Source: Cupriavidus necator (lineage in GTDB: Bacteria > Pseudomonadota > Gammaproteobacteria > Burkholderiales > Burkholderiaceae). Taken from it: a DNA stretch of 64,000 bases. The stretch lies in contig CP074382.1 in NCBI GenBank assembly GCA_022041995.1, forward strand, positions 1-64,000. The letters run 5' to 3'. The notes under the pieces were generated by a model. The model did not search any database, was not told where the DNA came from, and was given only the letters and a program-made list of their open reading frames with translations. A program made the translations under genes and the position numbers. Below are positions 10,080 to 18,006 of the stretch, piece by piece (position 1 is the first letter of the stretch; the number at the start of each line of letters is the position of its first letter).

Positions 10080-11250
10080 CGGGAAGTTATTTCGAGCACG
10101 TTCCTTAGCCAGAACGTTGAAGCACTGCTCGATGGCATCGGCGGTCGAGCGTCCGGACCGAAAGCCGTAGGAATTGGCATCCGCCAGAGTCTCCGCGACG
10201 GGTTCCAGAGCGAGCTTCCATAAAGCCTGCATCGCCCGGCACCGCATACAAGGAATTCCTAACGGACGCTTCTTGCCGTTACTCTTGGGAATGTAAACCC
10301 GCCGCAGCGGCATCGCCCGATAGCCGCGATGACGTAGCGACACCATTCCGTTCCATCTGGCCGCCGGGGACGGCCATATCCTGCCATCCACCCCCGGCGT
10401 CCTCTTACCGCGATTTTCCGTCACACGCTTCACGGCCAACATCTTGCCGCTATGCGAGCGGGTCAGCAGACGTTGCAAGGCTTTCACCTTGCCCCATCGG
10501 CCTTCCCGGACCACCTTGGCGATACGCACCTGAAGCCGTTTCACCTCTGCCTCAATGTGCGGCCAGTTCGCCTGATCCCACATCTGTGCAGCGTGCGAGG
10601 ACGCACCAGCTCCCGACACTTTCGCATCGTACGCCGTCATCTGCTTTCCCTCGTATAACGGTTGGTCAAAGTTCTCTCGCCATGAATGACCCTGCGGAAG
10701 TCTGCCCACTTTCGTGTCGGGCAATGTTGCAGCCCGTATCCCGGCCATTACAGCCGGGCGTTCGCTTTCTCCGCATTCCTTTACCCACCGTGCCAACAGC
10801 GTTCCTTACGGTTCGCCTGCCGTCACCGGCAGCATGATGGGCTTACCCTGTTCCGCATGAATCTCCGAGCGGGGCGGACCCTTCCTCTTCGCCGGCGGCT
10901 GGTTGTCCATGGTGGTCCAGTCTTCGAAGACCACTCCTCACCGCATACCGTTTTGGTTCAAGCCTGTCAGCACGTTTGGCTTGTCAAAGATCACGACGTT
11001 TATCAGAAGTTCACATATGTTGGTCGTACCCACTCATCCCTTGCTCCTCTCCGCCTTCGTGCTGGCAGATTCCGCTTCGCCTCGCGGCTGGGCGTACCGG
11101 TTATCCGGCGGCTACGTTGTCCCCAGAGCTTCACACCGAGCTGTTACCGGCTCCGCATGTCTGGGTAGGGAACGGTTGATGGAACAACCGGTTTCGTCAG
11201 GCCATACGTTCTCCTGTGAAACAGAAATTCAGGCGACTTGCAGGTCGCAC

Positions 11251-11379
11251 AAAGATATTTTTCGCCAAGTCGATACCTACCGTCGTGATCGTCATGATGG
11301 ATGCTCCTGTTCGAGGGGTTGCAGTGCCCCCAACTTTGGCATGCATATCCCGTTACGGGGAGGGGGCGTCCATCCCATT
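11251..11379 (-). pseudogene. 5' end remnant of an IS110 element (R1), exon 1 of the group II intron
   Basis: The minus strand carries a Shine-Dalgarno (aggag), an ATG at 11295, and fifteen codons reading MTITTVGIDLAKNIF, the conserved N-terminus of an IS110 transposase with its first catalytic Asp. It is then cut by the group II intron at 11250. Upstream, the 18-mer GGGGGCGTCCATCCCATT (11362-11379) marks the element's outer end and abuts aacgcc, the terminal bases of IS5. The rest of this transposase gene was not found. Confidence 0.75.
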
Positions 11380-11385
11380 AACGCC
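11380..11385. repeat. Outer six bases of the IS5 right terminus
   Basis: aacgcc completes the IS5 inverted repeat interrupted at 3426 (gtttttgcaaca + acgcc, the A being shared) and directly precedes the right target-site duplication. The six bases alone prove little. Their position between an IS110 end and the 8 bp duplication makes the reading convincing. Confidence 0.65.
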
Positions 11386-11599
11386 GATTGCGAGTAAAAT
11401 TTTGAAATCCCACATTTGGGTGGATCAGACCACGGAACAACTTGTGGATTCCCGCGGAAAGCCCTATGCGATCGACCAAAAGTTCCTCAAGACGAAAGTT
11501 CGGGAAGTATGGAAGTACGAACCCGGTCCTCGCGGAGGCTGTCGACTCCGCATCACGATTGAGAACGGGCGTGTAGTGGCTTGGGACAGGAAAATCTGA
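11386..11599 (+). pseudogene. C-terminal half of the split small membrane protein gene
   Basis: This is the continuation of 2125-2338 after the 9 kb insertion. From the duplicated GATTGCGA it reads …SKILKSHIWVDQTTEQLVDS, then KTKVREVWKYEP and RLRITIENGRVVAWDRKI, with a stop at 11597-11599. The segment has the alternating pattern of a small beta domain such as BamE/SmpA (a glycine-poor 'W-x-G-Q-T' like start and a KREVWKY core); that comparison is from family knowledge, not a search. It has no start codon of its own. Confidence 0.8.
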
Positions 11600-11629
11600 G
11601 TTCACTCCATGGGCCCAACTGTTCGCGAG

Positions 11630-11767
11630 TCAACCAGGATGGCAAAGCCAACCATAAGCTTGTGCGCGTAGCCCCTCGTTCGCCTTTCTGTAGAAAATGT
11701 GCAGCAGGTCGATGTCCTCGTGCGCAAGCGGGGCACCGAGGCGGCACAACTGCAGCGTTCGAATGTT
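11630..11767 (-). pseudogene. Fragment of an unrecognised gene
   Basis: About 45 codons read smoothly on the minus strand (NIRTLQLCRLGAPLAHED, then IDLLHIFYRKANEGLRAQAY) and end in a stop at 11630-11632. The composition is typical of real coding sequence and the fragment sits next to an IS110 5' remnant, which suggests a C-terminal piece left by insertion or deletion. I cannot name the family. Confidence 0.35.
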
Positions 11768-11812
11768 GGAGCGGCCAACTTACCCGCTGAGGCAAATCGC
11801 CGGCACACGCTT

Positions 11813-11932
11813 TTCGCCAAGTCGATACCAACGGTCGTAATCTGCATGGGACGCCCCTTCCGGTTCGAGTGGTTGCCGAACCCCCAGTCTGGCTCATTGA
11901 TGTCGTTATCGGGTGGGGGCGTCCATCCCATT
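11813..11932 (-). pseudogene. 5' end remnant of a second IS110 element (R2)
   Basis: An ATG at 11847 opens MQITTVGIDLAKSV, again the IS110 N-terminus, and homology stops within a few codons. The upstream end carries the same 18-mer GGGGGCGTCCATCCCATT (11915-11932). The element's remainder is missing. Confidence 0.7.
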
Positions 11933-12095
11933 GGTCTACGCGCTTGCAGCTCCGTATCGTGGCAAACCAAATTACTTTGGTAAGGCGATACGGCGGTGAA
12001 TGTTGCTGGCCTTTTGGCGAACGCATGCATCCATGCTGGATGGCGCGAGATCTCGCCGGCCATGGCAAGCCATCATCGAGGGATGGCGACAGCCT

Positions 12096-13220
12096 TCAAC
12101 GTCGCCGCGTCTTCCAAAACGCCGCATCCGACCAACGGGTCTCCATTACATAGAAGGACGCGAGTTGATCGCGGTACGTGCAGTGGAGGTCGTGCAAGTG
12201 AGCAGCATAGCGGCCGATGGCGCTGGCATCACCGGCGTCGACGGCGACGATCGCACGCGCGGCCTGCAAGCCGGTATGAAGCGCGCTGGATATCCCTTTG
12301 GACGACAGCGGATCGAACGCGAGAGCCGCGTCGCCGGCGGCCAGCCAGTGCGTACCCGCGGTCGCGTTAAGTGCGACGCTGCTGGCGTCAGCGCCTCGCG
12401 GCCGCCCGGAAGGGCGATAGCCATGCTCGGCGCACAACGCATGGAGGTTGGGAGCGTGCGCGAGCGCAGCCCACAGCGAGTGCGTGTCGAGCAGCGCGCG
12501 GTGTTGTGTTATCGCGCCATCGCAGAGGAATGCGATCAGCCGCTCGCCCGACGGCAACAACACGCTATACCACCAGCCGTCCTCGACGGCTTCGACCCAG
12601 GTGCGGCCATCTCGGTCGGAACGAGCGTCCGTCCGTAGACGCAGATAGAACGCGAGCAGGCTGTCGTAGCGGATAGGCGAGGCGCCGAGCGAGCGCGCCA
12701 AGGAGGCGGCGCGTCCGGTTGCGTCCACGATCCATCGGGCTGTGAGCGTCCGCATGTCGCCGTCGTGGGCGCTCAGGCTCAGCACGTGTGGTTCATGAGC
12801 GCTTGCCGCTGCCGTATCGATCCGCAGTTGCGCCGATTCGGTCAGCTCGGCCCCGGCGGCGCGGGAGGCGTCGCGCAGCGAGGCGTCGAAGCGTGGCCGG
12901 TCGAGCTGCAATCCAGGGCCGTGCAATTGAAGCATGAAGTCGTTGAAGTGCGGCGCGGCGGCGCCCCAGAACGCGACGGTCCCGTGGCTCAAGCGGTGCC
13001 CGCCGTCCAGCACCCGCTCGAGCACGCCGAGCTCCCGGAGCAGGTGACGGGCCGAAGGCGGCAGCCCTTCGCCGATGCGAAAGCTCGACGTCTCGCCGGC
13101 GCCCGGATGCTTCTGCGCGTCGGCGATGAGCACGCGCAAGCCGCTGCGCGCAAGGGCGATCGCGGCGGCGGACCCGGCCGGGCCGCCGCCTGCGATCGCG
13201 ACGTCATACCGCTGCGGCAA
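12096..13220 (-). CDS. lodB: LodB-like FAD-dependent maturation protein
   Basis: A 374-residue flavoprotein of the tryptophan-halogenase/LodB type. The N-terminal Rossmann motif is VAIAGGGPAGSAAAIALARS (residues about 7-26), followed by the family's second FAD element GDAALAFDPLSSKGISSAL near residue 310. In LodA/GoxA systems this partner generates the cysteine tryptophylquinone cofactor of the oxidase by post-translational oxidation. The gene starts seven bases after the stop of the LodA-type gene upstream, so the two are surely co-transcribed. It ends …FWKTRRR, a natural-looking terminus, 160 bases from an IS110 remnant. Intact as far as can be judged. Confidence 0.85.
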   Translation of the reverse strand: MPQRYDVAIAGGGPAGSAAAIALARSGLRVLIADAQKHPGAGETSSFRIGEGLPPSARHLLRELGVLERVLDGGHRLSHGTVAFWGAAAPHFNDFMLQLHGPGLQLDRPRFDASLRDASRAAGAELTESAQLRIDTAAASAHEPHVLSLSAHDGDMRTLTARWIVDATGRAASLARSLGASPIRYDSLLAFYLRLRTDARSDRDGRTWVEAVEDGWWYSVLLPSGERLIAFLCDGAITQHRALLDTHSLWAALAHAPNLHALCAEHGYRPSGRPRGADASSVALNATAGTHWLAAGDAALAFDPLSSKGISSALHTGLQAARAIVAVDAGDASAIGRYAAHLHDLHCTYRDQLASFYVMETRWSDAAFWKTRRR

Positions 13221-13227
13221 CGCCGCC

Positions 13228-16200
13228 TCAGCCGCGCGGCTTGCCGCGCCGCACCGGCAGCGGCGCCGCCTCGGCTTCCTCGTGGGACGCGAAGTTCGCG
13301 CCGTGCGACAGCGGCCGAGCCTTCGGATGGACCGCCGGAGCTTTTAAGGCGACCTCGGCCAGCGCCTCGACCGGCGGCTTCGCGGCGGCGGCCGCGCTCG
13401 TGCCCGAGGCATCGGCCGGCGCGACATCCGGGCCGTAGGTGGCGACCATCATCGTCTCGGGGAAGGCCGGCCCGAGCCCGGCGGCGTGACGCAACTCCAG
13501 GAGGCCCATGGAGCCGAAGATACGGATCATCTCCTCCATCTGCGCAGCCACGGTGCCGCGCAGCGGCTTGTTCCAGTTGGTCCGGTTGTTGAAGGCGTCG
13601 ATGCGGCGCGCGGGCGGCTGCGACGGATCGGCGACGATCGCGTAGTCATCTGCACTCAGCACGTGGTTCGGCACGCGCGCGGGCCAGAACGTCGGAACGA
13701 ATGGATCGTACGCCGTGTCGTAGCCGGCGCGGCAGTACGCGGTGTCGGCCTGCCACGGCAGGCCCATCCAGCGGTTGATGTCGCCGGGACTTTGCGCGTG
13801 CAGCGGCCCGCTCGCGGACAGCGCGGTGGCTTGATCGAGCGTGGGGCCGTAGTCCGGCTCCGGCACGTCGGCCGGGCGCACGCGGATCCGGAACGGCTTG
13901 TCGTAGAGCGACAGGTGCCGCATGGGCCAGGTCATCTCGCAGCCGGGGTGAAACGCGTCGGCGAGGCAGAAGTCGAGCGCGGCGCGATCGAGCATGGCCG
14001 GCTGCCCGGCGAGCGGTACCTTGTCGATGCTGGCCGACCCCTGACGGCCCGGGCGCCAGTCGGCGATGAAGTCGCCACTGGCCCAGCGGCTCAGGATCTC
14101 GTACTGCGTCCCGCTGACAGCCGCGTTCTGGCGCGGGCCCTCGCCGGCGGGCCTTGTCACCGCGTCGCCGTACAGCCAGGGCCATGGCAGCTGGTTGCCG
14201 TCGGGCGGGTTGGGCGGACGGAAGCTGTTGAAGATCTGGTAGCGCAGCTCGGCGTTCGGATCGTATTGGCCGGCGGGCGGCAGCGTCGAAAGGCGCGCAA
14301 TCAGCACCGGGCTCGAGAAATCGAAGCTGCCGCCGTAACCGAAGGCGGTCGCGAAGCCCTGGTTCACCCATTGCAGCCCGGTCAGCCGGTCTAGGATTGG
14401 ATGGACGTCGTCCATGAACGACACCGCTGCCGGCGGCGCCATCCAGCCCGACTGGACGTAGAGGTCGTAGAGCAGGTCGTACATCGTGCGCACGGCCTTG
14501 ACCTGCGGCCCGTAGTTCGGCGGAGCGGTGACGACCCACGCCGATTCGACGGCAATCGCGCGGCCTTCAATGCTGACGCTCGCCGCGACGATACCGTCGC
14601 AGGTGTCGTCGTACCAGCCGTCGGCGTTGATGAAGGACTTATCGTCGTCCGGGTTGTAGATGGGGGTGCCGGTCGGGGAGGCCGATACGCCGTGTCCGCC
14701 GAGCACGAGCAGCCGGCCGGCTGCGTCGGTCAGCAGCTCGCCGAGCTTGACCGGCACGCCGGTGTATTCGCCTACGCAGGTCACGCTCGCGGCGTTGCGT
14801 CCCGCGATGCGCTGCTCCCCGGCATCGATGACGAGCGTGCCGCGCTCCGCGACCTTCGCGTTGCGCCGGGGCAGCACGGTGGTGGCCGCCTCGGGAATGT
14901 CCATGGCGATCTGCCACTGGTACCAGGCCGCCTTGCGGTTCGCGAGGTGCACGCTCCAGCCGATGTCGGCCCAATCGGCGGTCAGCTCGCGCACGACGTC
15001 GCCGGCCGCGTTGTAGCCGTAGATCCGGAACTGCGCGGCCTCGCGCTTGAGGGCGCCGGTGGCGTCGCGATAGAAGCCGGGCGGCATCGGCGACGGGTCG
15101 AGCACTTGCGGACCAACGTAGTACTCGGTCGCGCTGTTGCCGACGCGCGCGATGCCGATGGCCGGGTGGATCGCCGCGCGGACGATGCGGGTGTCCACGG
15201 CGGCCGGGTAGTCGACGCCGGGCGCGTACTGCGGCGGCCGCGGCTCGGCCGGCTCGGCGAGCGGCACGCCGTTGACGTTGCGGCGATTGCCGGCGGACGC
15301 GCGGTACGCGTCCTTGCGCGCATCGGCGAGGCTGCCGACTGGCATATGTGCCGCGAGCGCATGCCACGTGTTGTAGGCGAGGTTCTCGCCGTAGGCCGAC
15401 TGGCCGCGCGCGTCGAGGTCCTGCAGCGGCAGCTCGAGAATGCCGACCTCGACGGGCGGGCTGGCCTGCTCGCTCCAGCGCACGGTGGCCGCGTCGAGCG
15501 GCATCTCGCGCTCGTCGGTCTGGAACTGGACCATGAAGCGAAAGCGCGCAGCGCCGCGGCGCAGGCGCGCGTGCAGGTCGGCGCGCAGGTAGAATGGGTC
15601 GTCGAAATTCGGCGGCGCATCGGCGGGCGGCGTTTCGAGCGGCTCCAGCTTGTACTTGACGAAGCGCGCATCGCCGAAGCGCGACGGCAGCACGCTCCAG
15701 TACGGCGTAGTCAACGCGGACTCGACCCGCTTCTCCATTTCCTTGAGGATCTGCGCCGTCACCGGATGCTCGTTCAGGTACTCGTCGCGCTTGTCGTGCA
15801 GCGACTGGCAGGTGAATTCGCACATGTCCTTCGCGGTATCGGCGAAGAACACGTCGTGGTTCTGCAGGATGAAGTCGTGCGTCGAGGCGTCCTGGTCCGG
15901 CTCGAGGAGCTTGGGCCCTGCGACCCCGAACAGCTTGATGCCAATGCCGGTCGTGCCCTTGAGATCGGGAACGCCCGGCTGCACGTCGGCGGAAAAGCGC
16001 ACCCAAGCGGAGTACTCGCGCGCCTGCGCGAAGACACCGACCTTGTGCACGTCCGGCAGGTTCGGCGCAACGGTGAAGCGTCCGTGCGCCACGCCGTGCA
16101 GGCGGAGAAACACGGGCCGCGTCGCGGGATCGCGGCCGGCGGCCATGCCTTTGCCCTGGAAGTAGTCGACGAATAACTGCTTGAGTCCCGTGATCGGGTC

Positions 16201-16305
16201 GCTGTCGCAGCAGCACGGGGAGGGCGGCAGCCTCGGCGGGAGTGTGATGGGGGTTGCGGTGCAGCCATGCGAAGCGGGTGAGGACGACTCGTTCGGGCTC
16301 GACAT
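13228..16305 (-). CDS. Catalase-like/LodA-like fusion: quinoprotein amino acid oxidase
   Basis: A 1025-residue protein in two parts. Residues about 40-330 resemble the catalase-related heme protein family (FLRLHGVAHGRFTVAPN, GVFAQAREYSAWVRFSAD, DFILQNHDVFFADTAKDM). Residues about 372-960 are a LodA/GoxA-type oxidase beginning RIVRAAIHPAIGIARVGNS. The LodA cofactor is built from a Cys and a Trp; the best candidates here are Cys789 in HPGCEMTWPM and Trp851 in MGLPWQADTAYC. Such enzymes oxidatively deaminate lysine or glycine and release hydrogen peroxide, so a fused catalase-like domain would be well placed to consume it. A good Shine-Dalgarno (aggag) precedes the start. No signal peptide is evident. 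Confidence 0.85.
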   Translation of the reverse strand: MSSPNESSSPASHGCTATPITLPPRLPPSPCCCDSDPITGLKQLFVDYFQGKGMAAGRDPATRPVFLRLHGVAHGRFTVAPNLPDVHKVGVFAQAREYSAWVRFSADVQPGVPDLKGTTGIGIKLFGVAGPKLLEPDQDASTHDFILQNHDVFFADTAKDMCEFTCQSLHDKRDEYLNEHPVTAQILKEMEKRVESALTTPYWSVLPSRFGDARFVKYKLEPLETPPADAPPNFDDPFYLRADLHARLRRGAARFRFMVQFQTDEREMPLDAATVRWSEQASPPVEVGILELPLQDLDARGQSAYGENLAYNTWHALAAHMPVGSLADARKDAYRASAGNRRNVNGVPLAEPAEPRPPQYAPGVDYPAAVDTRIVRAAIHPAIGIARVGNSATEYYVGPQVLDPSPMPPGFYRDATGALKREAAQFRIYGYNAAGDVVRELTADWADIGWSVHLANRKAAWYQWQIAMDIPEAATTVLPRRNAKVAERGTLVIDAGEQRIAGRNAASVTCVGEYTGVPVKLGELLTDAAGRLLVLGGHGVSASPTGTPIYNPDDDKSFINADGWYDDTCDGIVAASVSIEGRAIAVESAWVVTAPPNYGPQVKAVRTMYDLLYDLYVQSGWMAPPAAVSFMDDVHPILDRLTGLQWVNQGFATAFGYGGSFDFSSPVLIARLSTLPPAGQYDPNAELRYQIFNSFRPPNPPDGNQLPWPWLYGDAVTRPAGEGPRQNAAVSGTQYEILSRWASGDFIADWRPGRQGSASIDKVPLAGQPAMLDRAALDFCLADAFHPGCEMTWPMRHLSLYDKPFRIRVRPADVPEPDYGPTLDQATALSASGPLHAQSPGDINRWMGLPWQADTAYCRAGYDTAYDPFVPTFWPARVPNHVLSADDYAIVADPSQPPARRIDAFNNRTNWNKPLRGTVAAQMEEMIRIFGSMGLLELRHAAGLGPAFPETMMVATYGPDVAPADASGTSAAAAAKPPVEALAEVALKAPAVHPKARPLSHGANFASHEEAEAAPLPVRRGKPRG

Positions 16306-16542
16306 GCGACGTTCTCCTGTTCAGTGTTACTTGCTACATGAAGCGACTCCCGCCCGGCGCGCGACACCGGTCATTTTTTGCAGCAGCACGATGTCGGTGC
16401 ATGCGCTGTGGGGAGCAACTGCGACGTTGAAGTGGTCGATCGTCTGTCCTGGCTCGCATGCGGTTATTCTGTGATGCTGCACAGTCGGCGGGACAAGACT
16501 GTGGCGAAGGGCTCCTTCAAGTGCGTACTTCGTTCATGCCCT

Positions 16543-16740
16543 ATGCCGCGCAAGATCGTCACTGGCCAATTGCGAAGCTATCCGGCGGCGAAGGTCGAGC
16601 TTCCCAAGCTGGCCGGCGTCAAACACGTGTTCGTCAAGGCTGCCGCACGCGTGAAGAACCGAGCCGAACGTAGTCATCAACCGACTTGTGAACGAGAGCG
16701 GCGCATGCACGGCTTCCGTGACCCATGCGGACCGAGACGT
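16543..16740 (+). pseudogene. IS6-family transposase fragment
   Basis: About 65 codons of the C-terminal half of an IS6/IS26-like transposase: PRKIVTGQLRSYPAAKVEL (second Asp position changed to Gly), then GVKHVFVKAAARVKNRAER and SHQPTCERERRMHGFRDP, which carries the family's NRAENSHQPTRRRER signature in decayed form. Neither end of the element is recognisable. It lies between the LodA gene and a small hypothetical gene. Confidence 0.75.
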
Positions 16741-16881
16741 TCCTTTCGAGCTTGGGTCCTGTGGCACAAATCGGCCAACGTCACCCAAAGTCCGCCCACT
16801 GCCTGGTGAGCGGCTGCACCGTGTGCGCCGTTGCTTTCTCTGATCGACAAGAGAGCGTGCCGTCTATACTGATGCTGTGAT

Positions 16882-17112
16882 TCATGCGTTGTCATCTATC
16901 CACCTACGCAACCAGTCAGCCGCCCACCGCATGACACCCTTCGGCGTGTCGGACAGTCCGAGGTCCGTGAACGTGTAGCTGAAGTACACATCATCCCAGT
17001 CGGTACGCGTCCGCGAGATTGTAGCCTTAGCTGTGTACATTCCCGCAGCAGGCACGGACTCAATGTCGAGCTTCCAATCACGGTAGTCCTGGACCACGTT
17101 CATAAACGGCAT
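16882..17112 (-). CDS. Small hypothetical protein (76 aa)
   Basis: An acidic 76-residue protein starting MPFMNVVQDYRDW with regular alternation suggestive of beta strands (YTAKATISRTRTDWDDVYFS) and an aromatic helix at the end (MRWAADWLRRWIDD). The composition and lack of any competing frame suggest a real gene. Upstream there is only a weak Shine-Dalgarno. It may belong to the widespread small DUF proteins that accompany IS remnants in Burkholderiales, but I cannot name it. The 320 bases beyond its start (17113-17432) hold nothing recognisable. Confidence 0.5.
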   Translation of the reverse strand: MPFMNVVQDYRDWKLDIESVPAAGMYTAKATISRTRTDWDDVYFSYTFTDLGLSDTPKGVMRWAADWLRRWIDDNA

Positions 17113-17432
17113 CTTTCAGCGAGACTGAAATTCTTTTACACCCAACTCCAAGGCCCCGCCGACATTCAGTCGTGTATGCCGATGTAGTACGGCTATCCAC
17201 GTTGAAGGTAGGTTTGGGCGATCGTGCCAGCGTACTGTGCATCCCATGCCCGCCGCAGAAGACCGAAAGATGGGGATGACATCGCTTTACCTTGCCTCGC
17301 TCTTCGCAAAGAGCATGCCAAGACCTGACAACTCGCTTTTTGCTCGTTCATTTCCATCAGCATCATGCTGACACTGTCGAACAACCGACAAAAGGTGAAG
17401 GCAAATAACAAACGCGCGAGATCGCTCGGCAT

Positions 17433-17606
17433 GCCCTGAGTATCGAGAACCTGCTTGAGGATGCGAATCTCAAACTGGGGAGTGTTCTATCAGACGTACC
17501 TGGCGGCAGCGGGCGCATCCTGATGACTGTCGTTTCAGGTGAGAACGATCCGGGTGTACTTGCGACACTGACGCGAGGTCGTGCGCGCAAGATAAGGAGT
17601 GATTAG
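17433..17606 (+). pseudogene. IS110-family transposase internal fragment
   Basis: 58 codons reading ALSIENLLEDANLKLGSVLS, then DVPGGSGRILMTVVSGENDP and GVLATLTRGRARKIRSD, ending in a stop. This corresponds to the middle segment of IS110 proteins, e.g. ALALMNVQLANVISDVVGET followed by ERDPLKLADL in element 3 of this window. Only this segment is present and both sides are lost. Confidence 0.6.
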
Positions 17607-17767
17607 GGTATCCATTTAACCGGAGTCCACCGCCTCCATGGCCGGTTCTGCCGGGGGCGATCGAGACTGGGAGGATGTCCGCGCTTCTTGGGTGGCGTCG
17701 GACGCACGGCCTTAGGACTCTTTTTGCGCGTCAGGTCTTGGTAGCGCACGGGGTCATGACGTATACC

Positions 17768-17889
17768 GAAGCAAAAGGTGCCACCGGTTCGCAAGCAAAA
17801 GTGCCACCTCCGCCCGCCAAAGGCACGGTGCAGGAAGAATTTCCTTACGGTTCAATAACTTGGATGAAACGAAGCGAAAGTGTCACCGG
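17768..17889 (+). repeat. Left-end repeats of the Tn7-like element
   Basis: Three direct copies: GAAGCAAAAGGTGCCACCGG (17768-17787), CAAGCAAAAGTGCCACC (17792-17808) and GAAGCGAAAGTGTCACCGG (17871-17889). Repeated 18-20 bp sites near each end are the normal binding sites for the DDE transposase in Tn7-like elements. Confidence 0.6.
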
Positions 17890-18006
17890 CTGCCATACCC
17901 ACCGGCCCAGATGCGCCGGCTTTCTGCGCCGATGAGAACGCCCGATGGGATCCGACCGCGCTCCACCGAGGACGCCTGAGCGAGCGTCAAAGTCGACGCT
18001 GCACGA

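Larger units (their letters stand above)
8788..10103 (+). mobile_element. ISAzo13-family element, copy 1
   Basis: A 1316 bp element bounded by imperfect inverted repeats: GAACGAGTGAGAAATAACTT on the left and its counterpart GAACGTGCTCGAAATAACTT on the minus strand at the right. Both ends are flanked by CTTAG (8783-8787 and 10104-10108), which looks like a 5 bp target duplication. An apparently identical element lies in the opposite orientation at 61806-63121, also flanked by CTTAG. It interrupts the group II intron reverse transcriptase. Two overlapping frames encode the transposase. Confidence 0.9.
7820..10640 (-). pseudogene. ltrA: Group II intron reverse transcriptase/maturase, interrupted by ISAzo13
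   Basis: The N-terminal part (10101-10640, starting MTAYDAKVSGAG) holds the RT0-RT2 region with KRTPGVDG, RRVYIPKSNGKKRPLGIPC and SYGFRSGRSTADA. The rest (7820-8782) holds EGDIRGCFDN, TPQGGVISP, the catalytic YADD box (VVRYADDFVV) and the maturase X region (IIRGWTMYHR, RHVKIRGLANPFDP). Removing the ISAzo13 element and one CTTAG duplication joins the two parts as …NVLAK/RASPEW… to give about 500 residues. No HNH endonuclease is present at the C-terminus. As it stands the gene is disrupted, so the intron should be immobile unless helped in trans. Confidence 0.9.
7700..11250 (-). mobile_element. Group II intron carrying an interrupted reverse transcriptase
   Basis: On the minus strand the intron begins at 11250 with GTGCGACCTGCAAGTCGC, which fits the GUGYG 5' consensus and can fold the first short stem (GCGAC/GUCGC). 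Ribozyme domains I-III fill about 10650-11250, the protein gene lies in domain IV (7820-10640), and domain V is at 7771-7809. The 3' end was not resolved; about 7690-7730 is expected. The intron sits after codon 15 of an IS110 transposase start (11251-11295). The second exon expected downstream is not recognisable, so the 3' junction has been lost or replaced by IS110 element 3. Confidence 0.75.

Noticed and set aside
11780..11847. Second group II intron start at the GTGTGCC sequence of IS110 remnant R2
   Set aside because: GTGTGCC arises from normal IS110 codons (Lys-Ser-Val-Phe-like) and no ribozyme or reverse transcriptase sequence follows.
13486..16176. Long plus-strand open frames opposite the LodA-type gene (13486-14394 and 14401-16176)
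   Set aside because: They are antisense shadows of a GC-rich gene: Arg/Val/Asp-rich composition, no motifs, no ribosome binding sites, and the minus-strand protein matches a known family throughout.
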